Shown here in pieces: positions 52,661 to 61,537 of a stretch of DNA of 64,000 nucleotides (position 1 is its first letter; every line of letters starts with the position of its first letter). Below the pieces are notes generated by a model. The model ran no database searches. It was not told where the DNA came from and saw nothing but the letters and a program-made list of their open reading frames with translations. The position numbers and the translations under genes are program-made. Source of the DNA: Blastococcus sp. TBT05-19 (GTDB lineage Bacteria > Actinomycetota > Actinomycetes > Mycobacteriales > Geodermatophilaceae); assembly GCF_003319095.1 (NCBI RefSeq), contig NZ_QOHI01000004.1, positions 248,001 to 312,000 on the forward strand. The letters are read 5' to 3'.

Positions 52661-53365
52661 GTGTGCCGTCACCTCGCCTGGCTGGGCGGGCCGCGCACGC
52701 TGGCCGAGCTCCTGCTGGACCCACCGTCCTCGCTGCTCGTGCAGTCCTGGGCGCCGCGGCGCCAGCGGCACGGCACCGTCAACGCCGACGGCTGGGGCGT
52801 CGGGTTCTGGACGCCGGGCCGCGCGGAACCCGCCCGGTGGCGCTCGGCGCGCCCGCTGTGGGCCGATCCCTCCTTCGCCTCGGTGGCGCCGTCGCTGTCG
52901 TCGGGGTGCGTCGTGGCCGCCGTCCGGTCGGCCACCGTCGGCATGCCGATCGAGGAGAGCGCCGCCGCGCCCTTCACCGACGGGCGGGTGCTGCTCTCGC
53001 ACAACGGCCGGGTGGACCGCGCCGTGCTGCCGCCGGTGCGCGACGCGGAGTCCACCGTCGACAGCGCGTTGCTGGCGGCGCTGGTGTTCGACCGCGGGCT
53101 CGACGCGCTGGGCGACGTCGTCCGGGAGGTCGGCCGGCTCGATCCGGCGGCCCGGCTCAACCTGCTCGCCGCCGATGGCGCCCGGCTGGTGGCCACGACG
53201 TGGGGCGACACCCTCTCGGTGCTCAGCACCCCCGACGGCACGGCTCTGGCCAGCGAGCCGTGGGACGACGACCCCGCGTGGACCGACGTCCCGGACCGCT
53301 CCCTCGTGGTGGTGACGCCCGACGGCGTCGCCGTCACCCCCCTCGACCGATCGGAGCCCGCGTGA
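52661..53365 (+). CDS. egtC: Gamma-glutamyl hercynylcysteine sulfoxide amidohydrolase EgtC
   Basis: The 234-residue Ntn (class II glutamine amidotransferase-like) hydrolase removes glutamate from the EgtB product. The second residue is cysteine ([10 protein letters not shown]), the nucleophile exposed after loss of the starting residue. [10 protein letters not shown] and LLSHNGRVD are family active-site segments. GTG 52661 lies 2 nt after egtB; the end overlaps egtD by 4 nt. Confidence 0.93.
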   Translation: MCRHLAWLGGPRTLAELLLDPPSSLLVQSWAPRRQRHGTVNADGWGVGFWTPGRAEPARWRSARPLWADPSFASVAPSLSSGCVVAAVRSATVGMPIEESAAAPFTDGRVLLSHNGRVDRAVLPPVRDAESTVDSALLAALVFDRGLDALGDVVREVGRLDPAARLNLLAADGARLVATTWGDTLSVLSTPDGTALASEPWDDDPAWTDVPDRSLVVVTPDGVAVTPLDRSEPA

Positions 53366-54339
53366 CGCTCTCCCTGACCGACCACCTCTCCCCCGGCGAC
53401 GCCGGCGCGGCGCTGCGGGCCGACGCCTCGGCCGGGCTGACCGCGCAGCCGAAGTCGCTGCCGCCCCGGTGGTTCTACGACGAGCGCGGCAGCCTGCTGT
53501 TCGACGAGATCACCCGGTTGCCGGAGTACTACCCGACCCGGGCCGAGCGCGCCGTGCTGGAGGCGCGCGCCGCGGAGATCGCCGCGGCCTCGGGCGCCGA
53601 CGTCCTCGTCGAGCTGGGCAGCGGCACCTCGGAGAAGACCCGCCTGCTGCTCAGCGCCCTGCGCGACGCCGGGACGCTGCGCCGGTTCGTGCCCTTCGAC
53701 GTCGACGCGTCGGTGCTGCAGACCGCCGGGGCGTCGGTGAGCGCCGAGTACCCCGGGGTCGAGGTGGCCGCGGTGATCGGCGACTTCACCCGGCACCTGG
53801 GCACCCTGCCCCGCGAGGGACGGCGGATGGTCGCCTTCCTGGGCTCCACGATCGGCAACCTTGAGCCGGGGCCGCGGGCCGAGTTCCTCGCCGAGCTGGC
53901 CGCCACGCTGGGCCCCGACGACACGTTCCTGCTGGGCACCGACCTGGTCAAGGACCCTGACCGGCTGGTCCGGGCCTACGACGACGCGGCCGGCGTCACC
54001 GCCGAGTTCAACCGCAACGTCCTCGCGGTGCTGAACCGGGAGCTCGACGCCGACTTCGACCCCGACGCCTTCGAGCACGTGGCGCTCTGGGACGCCGAGC
54101 GCGAGTGGATCGAGATGCGGCTGCGCTCCCGGGGGGAGCAGCGGGTGCGGGTGGCCGCGCTGGACCTCGACGTGCGCTTCGCCGCCGGTGAGGAGATGCG
54201 CACCGAGGTGTCAGCGAAGTTCCGGCGCGCGACCGTCGAGGCGGAGCTGGCCGCGGCCGGGATGGAGCTCACGCACTGGTGGACCGATCCCGACGGCGAC
54301 TTCGGCGTCTCGCTGTCCCGGGTGGTCGCCGCCGGCTGA
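53362..54339 (+). CDS. egtD: L-histidine N-alpha-methyltransferase EgtD
   Basis: The 325-residue SAM-dependent enzyme trimethylates histidine to hercynine. Family marks are [41 protein letters not shown] (SAM loop), FLGSTIGNL, and [18 protein letters not shown] with the histidine-binding asparagine. Start is GTG 53362 in a GTGA overlap. It closes the operon: the next gene is an MFS carrier, not the C-S lyase egtE. Confidence 0.95.
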   Translation: MTLSLTDHLSPGDAGAALRADASAGLTAQPKSLPPRWFYDERGSLLFDEITRLPEYYPTRAERAVLEARAAEIAAASGADVLVELGSGTSEKTRLLLSALRDAGTLRRFVPFDVDASVLQTAGASVSAEYPGVEVAAVIGDFTRHLGTLPREGRRMVAFLGSTIGNLEPGPRAEFLAELAATLGPDDTFLLGTDLVKDPDRLVRAYDDAAGVTAEFNRNVLAVLNRELDADFDPDAFEHVALWDAEREWIEMRLRSRGEQRVRVAALDLDVRFAAGEEMRTEVSAKFRRATVEAELAAAGMELTHWWTDPDGDFGVSLSRVVAAG

Positions 54340-54362
54340 GCGCCGGTGCCACCCGCACCTGA

Positions 54363-54368
54363 CAGGAT
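54363..54368 (+). promoter_or_regulatory. Leaderless -10 box (CAGGAT) for the MFS gene
   Basis: CAGGAT ends 6 nt before GTG 54375, separating this gene from the egt operon. Confidence 0.45.
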
Positions 54369-54374
54369 CGGGGT

Positions 54375-55580
54375 GTGCCGTCCGCTCCTCCGGTCCCGGC
54401 CCCGCCGCGGGCCGCCCGTGCCGCCGTCGGCACCTGGTTCTTCGTCAACGCGGTCCTCTACGCGAACGTGCTGCCCCGCCTGCCGGAGATCAAGGCCGAC
54501 CTCGGCCTGAGCAACGCCGCGCTCGGCACCGCGCTCGCCGCCGCCCCCGTCGGGGCGCTGCTCGCGGCGCTGTGGTCCGCGCCGCTGATCCGGCGGCTCG
54601 GGTCCGGGCGGGTGGCGGCGCACGGGCTCGTGCTGCTCGCCGCCGCGATGAGCGCGGTCGCGATCGCGCCGTCGTGGGCCGTGCTGGCGGCCGTCCTCCT
54701 GCTGGTCGGCGCGGTGGACGCGCTGGTCGACGTCGCGCAGAACGCGCACGGCCTGCGGGTGGAGCGGCGCTACGACCGGTCGATCCTCAACGCGTTCCAC
54801 GGGCTCTGGAGCGTCGGTGCGGTCGCGGGTGCGCTCCTCGGGTCGGCCGCCGCCGGGCTCGGCGTCCCGCTCGGCTGGCACCTGGGCGGGGTCGGCGTCT
54901 TCTTCGCGGCCGTCGCGCTCGTCTCGGGCCGGGCGATGCTGCCGGGAGCCGACGAGGACGACCGCGCGCCCGAGCCGGTCGCGGCCGCCGGCGGGGCGCT
55001 CAGCGCGCGGTCGCGCTCGCTGCTGCTGCTCGCCGTGCTCGGCCTGCTCGCGGCCGCCGGGGTCTTCGTCGAGGACGCGGGCGCCTCGTGGAGCGCGATC
55101 TACCTGCGCGAGGACCTCGGCGCCGGCGCCGCCGTCGCCGGGCTCGGGCTGGTGGCCCTGCAGACGACGATGACCGTGGGCCGGCTGACCGGTGACCGCG
55201 TCGTCGACCGGTTCGGCCAGCGGGCGGTGACCCGGGTCGGCGGTGCGCTGGTCGCGGTCGGCATGGGCGCGGCGCTCGCGTTCCCCTCGATCCCCGGGAC
55301 GCTCGCCGGCTTCGCGGTCGCCGGCCTCGGCGTCGCCACCCTCGTGCCGGCCGCCTACGCCGCGGCCGACCGCCTCCCGGGGCTGCCTCCGGGGGCCGGG
55401 TTGTCGATGATCAACTGGCTGCTGAGGGCCGGCCTGCTGCTCTCCCCGCCGCTGGTCGGGGTGATCGCGGACGCCGCCGGGCTGCGCACCGGCCTGCTCA
55501 CCGTGGTCGCCGCCGGCATCGTCACCGTGCTGGCCGCCGGGGTGCTGACCGGCCGGGCGGGCGGCCGCCCCGCTGGCTAG
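54375..55580 (+). CDS. MFS transporter
   Basis: The 401-residue protein has 12 hydrophobic segments with WFFVNAVLYANVLPRLPEIKA in helix 1 and an NAFHGLWSVGAVAGAL helix 5. That spelling matches the YbjJ/fucose-permease-like group of MFS. It follows egtD by 35 nt but appears to have its own leaderless start, so an ergothioneine exporter role is only a thought from position. Its TAG stop is part of the next gene's -10 box. Confidence 0.82.
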   Translation: MPSAPPVPAPPRAARAAVGTWFFVNAVLYANVLPRLPEIKADLGLSNAALGTALAAAPVGALLAALWSAPLIRRLGSGRVAAHGLVLLAAAMSAVAIAPSWAVLAAVLLLVGAVDALVDVAQNAHGLRVERRYDRSILNAFHGLWSVGAVAGALLGSAAAGLGVPLGWHLGGVGVFFAAVALVSGRAMLPGADEDDRAPEPVAAAGGALSARSRSLLLLAVLGLLAAAGVFVEDAGASWSAIYLREDLGAGAAVAGLGLVALQTTMTVGRLTGDRVVDRFGQRAVTRVGGALVAVGMGAALAFPSIPGTLAGFAVAGLGVATLVPAAYAAADRLPGLPPGAGLSMINWLLRAGLLLSPPLVGVIADAAGLRTGLLTVVAAGIVTVLAAGVLTGRAGGRPAG

Positions 55581-55583
55581 GGT
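55578..55583 (+). promoter_or_regulatory. Leaderless -10 box (TAGGGT) built on the MFS stop codon
   Basis: The MFS TAG stop (55578-55580) is the first half of TAGGGT, ending 6 nt before GTG 55590. Confidence 0.5.
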
Positions 55584-55589
55584 CCGCCG

Positions 55590-56441
55590 GTGACCTTCTC
55601 GATCGTCGGACGCTCCCCGGACGGCGCCGCTCTCGGCGTCGCGGTGGCCAGCAAGTTCCTGGCCGCGGGCGCCTACGTGCCGGCCGCGGCGGCCGACGCC
55701 GGAGCGCTCGCCACCCAGGCCCACGTCAACCTCGAGCTACGCACCCGGGGCATCGAGCTGCTGCGGGAGGGCGTGGCGCCCGGGGAGCTGCTGACCCGCT
55801 TCTTCGCCGACGACCCGGAGCGCGACCAGCGGCAGGCCGGCGTCGTCGACCGCACCGGAGCCGCGGCGACGTTCACCGGCGAGCGCGCCCAGCCCTGGGC
55901 CGGCGGGCGCACCGGCGAGGGCCCGGAGGGCTCCTTCGCCGCGCAGGGCAACCTGCTCGCCGGGCCCGAGGTCGTCGACGCCATGGTCGACCGGTGGCTG
56001 GCCACGGCCGCAGAGCCCTCCCTCGCCCGGCGCCTGGTCGCCTGTCTCGCGGCCGGGCAGGAGGCGGGTGGCGATCCGCGCGGCAAGCAGGCGGCAGCGG
56101 TTCTCGTGGTGTCGGCCGGCGCCGGCTACGGCGGGCTCGGCGACGTCGTCGTCGACCTGCGCAGCGACGACTCGCCCGAGCCGATCGGCGAGCTCGACCG
56201 CATGCTCGGCCTGCACGACCTCTACTTCGGCTCCACGCCCGCCGACGAGCTGCTGCCCCTCGACGACGCGCTCGAGGAGGAGCTGCGCGGGCGCCTGGCG
56301 GTCACCGGCTACGCGACCGGCGACGTCCGGCGCGACCTGTACGACTGGATGGGCCGGGAGAACTTCGAGGAGCGCTGGCACGAGGGCCGCCTCGATCCCG
56401 TCGTCCTGGAGCACCTCCGCGCCACCACCGCGGAGCGCTGA
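55590..56441 (+). CDS. DUF1028 protein (Ntn-hydrolase-like)
   Basis: The 283-residue protein starts TFSIVGRSPDGAALGVAVAS, the DUF1028 hallmark in which the early residues resemble an Ntn hydrolase. ALATQAHVNLELRTRGIELL, QAGVVDRTGAAATFTG and FAAQGNLLAG are further family segments. An extra C-terminal part of about 70 residues carries a putative peptidoglycan-binding-like tail in some members. Function is not established. Confidence 0.85.
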   Translation: MTFSIVGRSPDGAALGVAVASKFLAAGAYVPAAAADAGALATQAHVNLELRTRGIELLREGVAPGELLTRFFADDPERDQRQAGVVDRTGAAATFTGERAQPWAGGRTGEGPEGSFAAQGNLLAGPEVVDAMVDRWLATAAEPSLARRLVACLAAGQEAGGDPRGKQAAAVLVVSAGAGYGGLGDVVVDLRSDDSPEPIGELDRMLGLHDLYFGSTPADELLPLDDALEEELRGRLAVTGYATGDVRRDLYDWMGRENFEERWHEGRLDPVVLEHLRATTAER

Positions 56442-56463
56442 CCGGCGGTGCGTCCGGGCCGGC

Positions 56464-56927
56464 TCAGCCGGCCTCGGCGATCCGCTTGATCGCCGCGAGC
56501 GTCACCGGGATGCCCTCGTGCGCGTCACGGGTGCGCTGGGCGATCTGCTCGTCGGCGGCCTCGCCGTAGCGCTCCGCGAAGAACGCCTGCCCGGCGGGGA
56601 GGAACTCCCACTCCTCGGTCAGCAGGGTGCCGCCGTCGACGGGGCGAGCACGAACCCCCACCGGACGTAGCCCTGACCGACCTCCCAGGCGAACTCGCGC
56701 CCGCGGTCGGCGACGACCACGCGCGAGCGCGTCTCCCACGTCCGCCCCGCGGTGACGTTGCGGCCGGTGAACCAGTCCCCCACCCGCCCGGATCCGCCCT
56801 CGTCCCACCAGCAGACCTCGCAGATCGGGCTCCACTCGCCGGTGCGGGTCACATCGGCGACCAGGTCGTAGACCGCCTCGGGTGACGCGTCGACGGACAC
56901 CGAACCGGAGAAGCGGAGCTCGCGCAT
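56464..56927 (-). pseudogene. SRPBCC-fold protein with a frameshift
   Basis: Read across both frames this is a polyketide-cyclase/SRPBCC protein of about 154 residues. The first part (ELRFSGSVSVDASPEAVYDL to YVRWGFVLAP) starts at ATG 56927; the second (VDGGTLLTEEWEFLPAGQAFF to IKRIAEAG) is one frame over. The join near 56640 is explained by loss of one G: GCCCCGTCGAC where GCCCCGGTCGAC is expected. Without correction the protein stops at 56619 after 102 residues. It may be a real lesion or a base-call error. A GAGACT box stands 6 nt before the start. Confidence 0.78.
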
Positions 56928-56933
56928 CCGCGC

Positions 56934-56939
56934 AGTCTC
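56934..56939 (-). promoter_or_regulatory. Leaderless-type -10 box (GAGACT) for the SRPBCC gene
   Basis: GAGACT on the minus strand ends 6 nt before ATG 56927. Confidence 0.35.
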
Positions 56940-56966
56940 GCAGCCGGGGCCGCGTGCCCGCCCGGG

Positions 56967-59900
56967 TCAGCCGCCCACCTGCGCCGGGGTCTCGCCACCT
57001 TCGAGGTCGCCCTCGGTGTCGAGGTAGGCCTGCTGCAGCTCGGCCAGCAGAGCGGGGTCGGGCTCGGCCCACATCTTCCGGTCCACCGCCTCCAGCAGCC
57101 GCTCGGCGATGCCGTGCAGCGCCCACGGGTTCGACGTCTCCATGAACTCGCGGTTCTCGGGGTCCAGCACGTAGGTCTGCGCGAGCTTCTCGTACATCCA
57201 GTCGGCGACGACGCCGGTCGTGGCGTCGTAGCCGAACAGGTAGTCCACCGTCGCGGCCAGCTCGAAGGCGCCCTTGTAGCCGTGCCGGCGCATGGCGGCC
57301 AGCCACTTGGGGTTGACCACGCGGGCGCGGAAGACGCGGGCGGTCTCCTCGGTGAGCGAGCGGGTGCGCACCTGCTCGGGGCGGGTCGAGTCGCCGATGT
57401 AGGCCTTGGGCGCCGTGCCCGTCAGCGCGCGGACGGTCGCGACCATGCCGCCGTGGTACTGGAAGTAGTCGTCGGAGTCGGCGATGTCGTGCTCGCGGGT
57501 GTCGACGTTCTTCGCCGCGACCGCGATCCGCCGGTACGCGGACTCCATGTCCGGCCGAGCCTCGACGCCGTCGAGGTCGCGGCCGTAGGCGTAGCCGCCC
57601 CACACCGCGTAGACCTCGGCGAGGTCGGCGTCGCCGCGCCAGTTCCGGCTGTCGATGAGCGGGAGCAGGCCGGCGCCGTACGCACCGGGCTTGGAGCCGA
57701 ACACCCGGGTGGTGGCGCGGCGCCGGTCGCCGTGCTGCGCGACGTCGGCGTCCACGTGCGCCTTCACGTAGTTGCGGTCGGCCGGCTCGTCGAGGGAAGC
57801 GGCCAGGGTGACGGCGTCGTCGAGCATGGTCACGACGTGCGGGAAGGCGTCCCGGAAAAAGCCGCTGATCCGCACGGTGACGTCGATCCGCGGACGGCCC
57901 AGCTCCTCGAGGTCGATCGCCTCCAGGGAGGTGACCCGGCGCGAGGCGTCGTCCCACACCGGCCGGACGCCGAGCAGCGCGAGCACCTCGGCGACGTCGT
58001 CACCCGAGGTCCGCATGGCCGAGGTGCCCCACACCGAGAGCCCGACCGACCGCGGGTGCTCCCCGGTGTCGGCGACGTACCGCTCGACCAGCGACTCGGC
58101 CATCGCCTGGCCGGTCTCCCACGCCAGCCGCGAGGGCACCGCCCGCGGGTCGACCGAGTAGAAGTTCCGGCCGGTCGGCAGCACGTTGACCAGCCCGCGC
58201 AGCGGCGAGCCCGACGGGCCGGCCGGCACGTAGCCGCCCTCGAGGGCGTGCAGCGTCGCGTCCATCTCGTCGGTGGTGCGGGCCAGCCGGGGCACGACCT
58301 CGTCCACGGCGAACCGGAGCACGGCGCCGACCGTCGCGTCCTCGCGGCCCAGCACCTCGCGCACGACGTCGTCCACCGCGTCGCCGGTCCAGCCGCGCGC
58401 CTCCATGGCGGCGACGAGCGCCTCCGCCCGCTCCTCGACGGCGTCGGTGGCCCGCAGCCCCGCGGTGCCGTCCTCGACCAGGCCGAGCGCCTCGCGGAGC
58501 CCGGGCAGCGCCACCGAGCCGCCCCAGATCTGGCGGGCGCGCAGGATCGCCAGCACCAGGTCGATCCGGTCCTGGCCGCTGGGCGGGGACCCGAGCACGT
58601 GCAGGCCGTCGCGGATCTGGGAGTCCTTGATCTCGCACAGCCATCCGTCGACGTGCAGGATCATCTCGTCGAAGTGGTCGTCCTCCGGGCGCTCGTTCAG
58701 CCCCAGGTCGGAGTCGAGCTTCGCCGCCTGCAGCAGCGTCCAGATCTGCGCCCGGACGGCGGGCAGCTTCGCCGGGTCCATCGCCGCGACGTTGGCGTGC
58801 TCGTCGAGCAGCTGCTCCAGCCGGGCGATGTCGCCGTAGGCGTCGGCGCGGGCCATCGGCGGCACCATGTGGTCGACCAGGGTGGCGTGCGCGCGGCGCT
58901 TGGCCTGGCTGCCCTCGCCCGGGTCGTTGACCAGGAACGGGTAGACCAGCGGCAGGTCGCCGATCGCGGCGTCCGGGCCGCAGGAGGCCGACAGCCCGAC
59001 GGTCTTGCCCGGCAGCCACTCCATGTTGCCGTGCTTGCCGACGTGCACGAGCGCGTGCGCGCCGAAGGTCTCCCGCAGCCACGCGTAGGCCGCCAGGTAG
59101 TGGTGGGACGGCGGCAGGTCGGGGTCGTGGTAGATCGCGATCGGGTTCTCCCCGAAGCCGCGGGGCGGCTGCACCATGACGACGACGTTCCCGGCGCGGA
59201 GGGCGGCGAAGACGATTGCCTGGTCGGGGCCGGAGCCGTCCACGAACAGCGAGCCCGGCGCCTCGCCCCAGTGCTCGGTCATCGCCTCGCGGAGATCGGC
59301 GGGCAGCGTGTCGAAGAAGCGCTGGTACTCGGCCGCCGGGATGCGCACCGGGTTGCCGGACAGCTGCTCCTCGGATAGCCAGTTCTCGTCCTGGCCGCCG
59401 GCGGCGATGAGCGCGTGGAACAGGGCGTCGCCGTCCAGGTCGGCCACGCCGGGCAGCGCGCCGGGGCCGTCGAACGGGCCGATGTCGTAGCCCGCGCCGT
59501 GCAGGGCGGCGAGCAGCCGCACCACCGACGCCGGGGTGTCCAGGCCGACCGCGTTGCCGATCCGCGCGTGCTTGGTCGGGTAGGCGCTGAGCATCACCAC
59601 GATCCGGCGCTCCCCGGGCGGGGTGTGCCGCAGCCGCGCGTGGGCCACGGCGGTGCCGGCGACCCGCGCCGCGCGCTCGGGGTCGGGGACGTAGGAGGTC
59701 AGCCCGTCCTCATCGGTCTCCTTGAAGGAGAACGGCACGCTGATCAGCCGGCCGTCGAACTCCGGGATGGCGACCTGGTTGCCCACGTCCAGCGGGGAGA
59801 GCCCGTCGTCGTCGGCCAGCCAGTCCGCCCGCGAACGGGTCAGGCACAGCCCCTGGATCACCGGCACGTCGAGCTCGGCGAGCTGGCCGACGTCCCAGGC

Positions 59901-60584
59901 TCCGTCGTCGCCGCCGGCCTGGGCGGTCGCCGGTCGCGAGCCGCCGGCGGCGAGCACCGTGACGACCAGCGCGTCGGCGGTGCGCAGCGTGGCCAGCAGC
60001 TCGTCGGACACCGACCGGAGCGAGGAGGTGAACACCGGCAGCGCCCGCCCGCCGGCGTCCTCGATCGCGGTGCACAGGCCCTCGACGAAGCCGGTGTTCC
60101 CGGAGAGGTGGTGGGCCCGGTAGTAGAGGACGGCGACGGTCGGGCCGGTGCCACGGCTGTCCCGCTCGAGCAGCCCCCACTCCGGGGCGACCGACGGCGG
60201 CTCGAAGCCCTCGCCGGTGAGCAGCACCGTGTCGGACAGGAAGCGGTGCAGCTGGACCAGGTTGTCCGGCCCGCCCTGCGCGAGGTAACCGTGCGCCTCG
60301 GTGGCCACGCCCATCGGCACGGTGGAGAGCTCCATCAGCTCCGCGTCGGGCAGCTGCTCGCCACCGAGGACGACCACCGGCGCGGACCCGGCCAGCAGCG
60401 GCGCGAGCATCTCCTCGTACTGCCGCCGCACCCCGAGGATCCGGACGACGACGACGTCGGCGCCCTCGGTCAGCGCTGCCATCCCCGCGTCGTCCAGCCG
60501 GGCCGGGTTGCCGAGCCGCCAGTCGGCGCCGCTGGCGCGGGCGGAGAGCAGATCGGTGTCGCTGGTGGAGAGCAGGGTGAACAC
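56967..60584 (-). CDS. cobN: Aerobic cobaltochelatase subunit CobN
   Basis: The 1205-residue product is the large subunit that inserts cobalt into hydrogenobyrinic acid a,c-diamide, working with CobS and CobT (or ChlI/ChlD-like partners). Signatures include VLYYRAHHLSGNTGFVEGL, HVGKHGNMEWLPGK, YPFLVNDPGEGSQAKRRAHA, RNFYSVDPRAVPS and ISGFFRDAFPHVV. GTG 60584 is chosen for its GAGGGAGG site after the riboswitch. No chelatase partner gene is adjacent. Expression is probably shut off by cobalamin through the upstream riboswitch. Confidence 0.95.
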   Translation of the reverse strand: MFTLLSTSDTDLLSARASGADWRLGNPARLDDAGMAALTEGADVVVVRILGVRRQYEEMLAPLLAGSAPVVVLGGEQLPDAELMELSTVPMGVATEAHGYLAQGGPDNLVQLHRFLSDTVLLTGEGFEPPSVAPEWGLLERDSRGTGPTVAVLYYRAHHLSGNTGFVEGLCTAIEDAGGRALPVFTSSLRSVSDELLATLRTADALVVTVLAAGGSRPATAQAGGDDGAWDVGQLAELDVPVIQGLCLTRSRADWLADDDGLSPLDVGNQVAIPEFDGRLISVPFSFKETDEDGLTSYVPDPERAARVAGTAVAHARLRHTPPGERRIVVMLSAYPTKHARIGNAVGLDTPASVVRLLAALHGAGYDIGPFDGPGALPGVADLDGDALFHALIAAGGQDENWLSEEQLSGNPVRIPAAEYQRFFDTLPADLREAMTEHWGEAPGSLFVDGSGPDQAIVFAALRAGNVVVMVQPPRGFGENPIAIYHDPDLPPSHHYLAAYAWLRETFGAHALVHVGKHGNMEWLPGKTVGLSASCGPDAAIGDLPLVYPFLVNDPGEGSQAKRRAHATLVDHMVPPMARADAYGDIARLEQLLDEHANVAAMDPAKLPAVRAQIWTLLQAAKLDSDLGLNERPEDDHFDEMILHVDGWLCEIKDSQIRDGLHVLGSPPSGQDRIDLVLAILRARQIWGGSVALPGLREALGLVEDGTAGLRATDAVEERAEALVAAMEARGWTGDAVDDVVREVLGREDATVGAVLRFAVDEVVPRLARTTDEMDATLHALEGGYVPAGPSGSPLRGLVNVLPTGRNFYSVDPRAVPSRLAWETGQAMAESLVERYVADTGEHPRSVGLSVWGTSAMRTSGDDVAEVLALLGVRPVWDDASRRVTSLEAIDLEELGRPRIDVTVRISGFFRDAFPHVVTMLDDAVTLAASLDEPADRNYVKAHVDADVAQHGDRRRATTRVFGSKPGAYGAGLLPLIDSRNWRGDADLAEVYAVWGGYAYGRDLDGVEARPDMESAYRRIAVAAKNVDTREHDIADSDDYFQYHGGMVATVRALTGTAPKAYIGDSTRPEQVRTRSLTEETARVFRARVVNPKWLAAMRRHGYKGAFELAATVDYLFGYDATTGVVADWMYEKLAQTYVLDPENREFMETSNPWALHGIAERLLEAVDRKMWAEPDPALLAELQQAYLDTEGDLEGGETPAQVGG

Positions 60585-60629
60585 GGCGGCGCCGCCTCCC
60601 TCGGGGTCCGCGCCCCGAATCGATGGGTA

Positions 60630-60750
60630 CGGCAGCCGGAGTGTCTGGCTCGCCCGGCCTGGAGGGGCCGGGCTCACAGTGGCGGGACCGCGCCGGAATC
60701 GCACCGGCTTCCTCGCTGCGCTGCCGCGGTGGACCGCACGCTACCGCCGG
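60630..60750 (-). ncRNA. Cobalamin riboswitch
   Basis: The minus strand shows the conserved series AGGAAGCCGGTGCGA, CGCGGTCCCGCCACTGTGA with the B12 box (GCCACTGTGA, on plus as TCACAGTGGC at 60674-60683), then GAGCCAGACACTC. This order defines the class. It ends about 45 nt before GTG 60584 of cobN. Confidence 0.93.
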
Positions 60751-60819
60751 CGCGTCCGCATCCGGACGGCGGCCCGCAGGTGAAGTCCCTGCACCACCCG
60801 GACCGCCCGAGGAGTCGTC

Positions 60820-61527
60820 ATGACCCTGCGTTCTCCGTCCCGTCGCACCCCCTCCGGCACGAGCGAGCCGCGCCCACCCGGCGCCCGGGTCCTCGCCGTG
60901 CACCGCATCGGCGCGCTCGTCGTGGCCGCGGTCATCGCGGTGTTCGGCGTCCTCGGCTTCGCTGACGGCCTGGAGTTCTTCTCGACCGAGGGCGAGCGAA
61001 TCCTCGGCCTGTCCTCGAACGGCCTGCTGTCGACCATCTCGATCGTCACCGCGATCGTGCTGGTCGTGGCGGCGCTGCGCGGCCCGCGGGTCGCCTCGAC
61101 GGTCATGATCGTCGTCGGCGTGCTGTTCCTGGTGTCCGCGCTGGCCAACCTGGCCGTGCTGCGCACCGACCTCAACCTGCTCGCCTTCCGCTTCCCCAAC
61201 GTGGTGTTCTCAGTCGTCGCCGGTCTGCTGCTGCTCACCCTGGGCACCTACGGGCGGGTCACCGGGAACCTGCCGCCCGACAGCCCGTACGCCCGGCCGC
61301 GTGCCGAGGAGGACGAGGACTCCGTCGACGGGATCCCGTCGACGCCGGAGGAGTTCGCGGCCGAGCGGGCCATGCGCGAGGCGGAGGTCGCGGTCGTGCA
61401 GCACATCGCCAGCGCCGAGCAGCGCCGCCGCGTGGCCGCCATGGCCGAGCACACCCGCCGGGCCGACCGACGCCGGGTGTGGATGTCGTTCGACTCCGGG
61501 ACCGGCGGCGGGTCCTCGGCGTCGTAG
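60820..61527 (+). CDS. DUF4383 membrane protein
   Basis: The 235-residue protein has four hydrophobic segments (about residues 28-48, 70-86, 92-112, 126-145) with LAVHRIGALVVAAVIAVFG and a late NVVFSVVAGLLLLTLGTYG, matching DUF4383. A long soluble, charged C-terminal helix of about 80 residues follows. ATG 60820 has a GAGGAG site. It is divergent from cobN; its promoter region overlaps the riboswitch 5' end. Role unknown. Confidence 0.78.
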   Translation: MTLRSPSRRTPSGTSEPRPPGARVLAVHRIGALVVAAVIAVFGVLGFADGLEFFSTEGERILGLSSNGLLSTISIVTAIVLVVAALRGPRVASTVMIVVGVLFLVSALANLAVLRTDLNLLAFRFPNVVFSVVAGLLLLTLGTYGRVTGNLPPDSPYARPRAEEDEDSVDGIPSTPEEFAAERAMREAEVAVVQHIASAEQRRRVAAMAEHTRRADRRRVWMSFDSGTGGGSSAS

Positions 61528-61530
61528 CGT
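61525..61530 (+). promoter_or_regulatory. Leaderless -10 box (TAGCGT) built on the DUF4383 stop codon
   Basis: The TAG stop (61525-61527) begins TAGCGT, which ends 7 nt before ATG 61538 of cobG. Confidence 0.5.
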
Positions 61531-61537
61531 TTCCCGC

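Noticed and set aside
57114-59378. 754-codon open frame opposite cobN
   Set aside because: High-GC codon bias leaves long open frames antisense to real genes; the composition is Arg/Gly/Val-rich low-complexity with no domain, while cobN is unmistakable.
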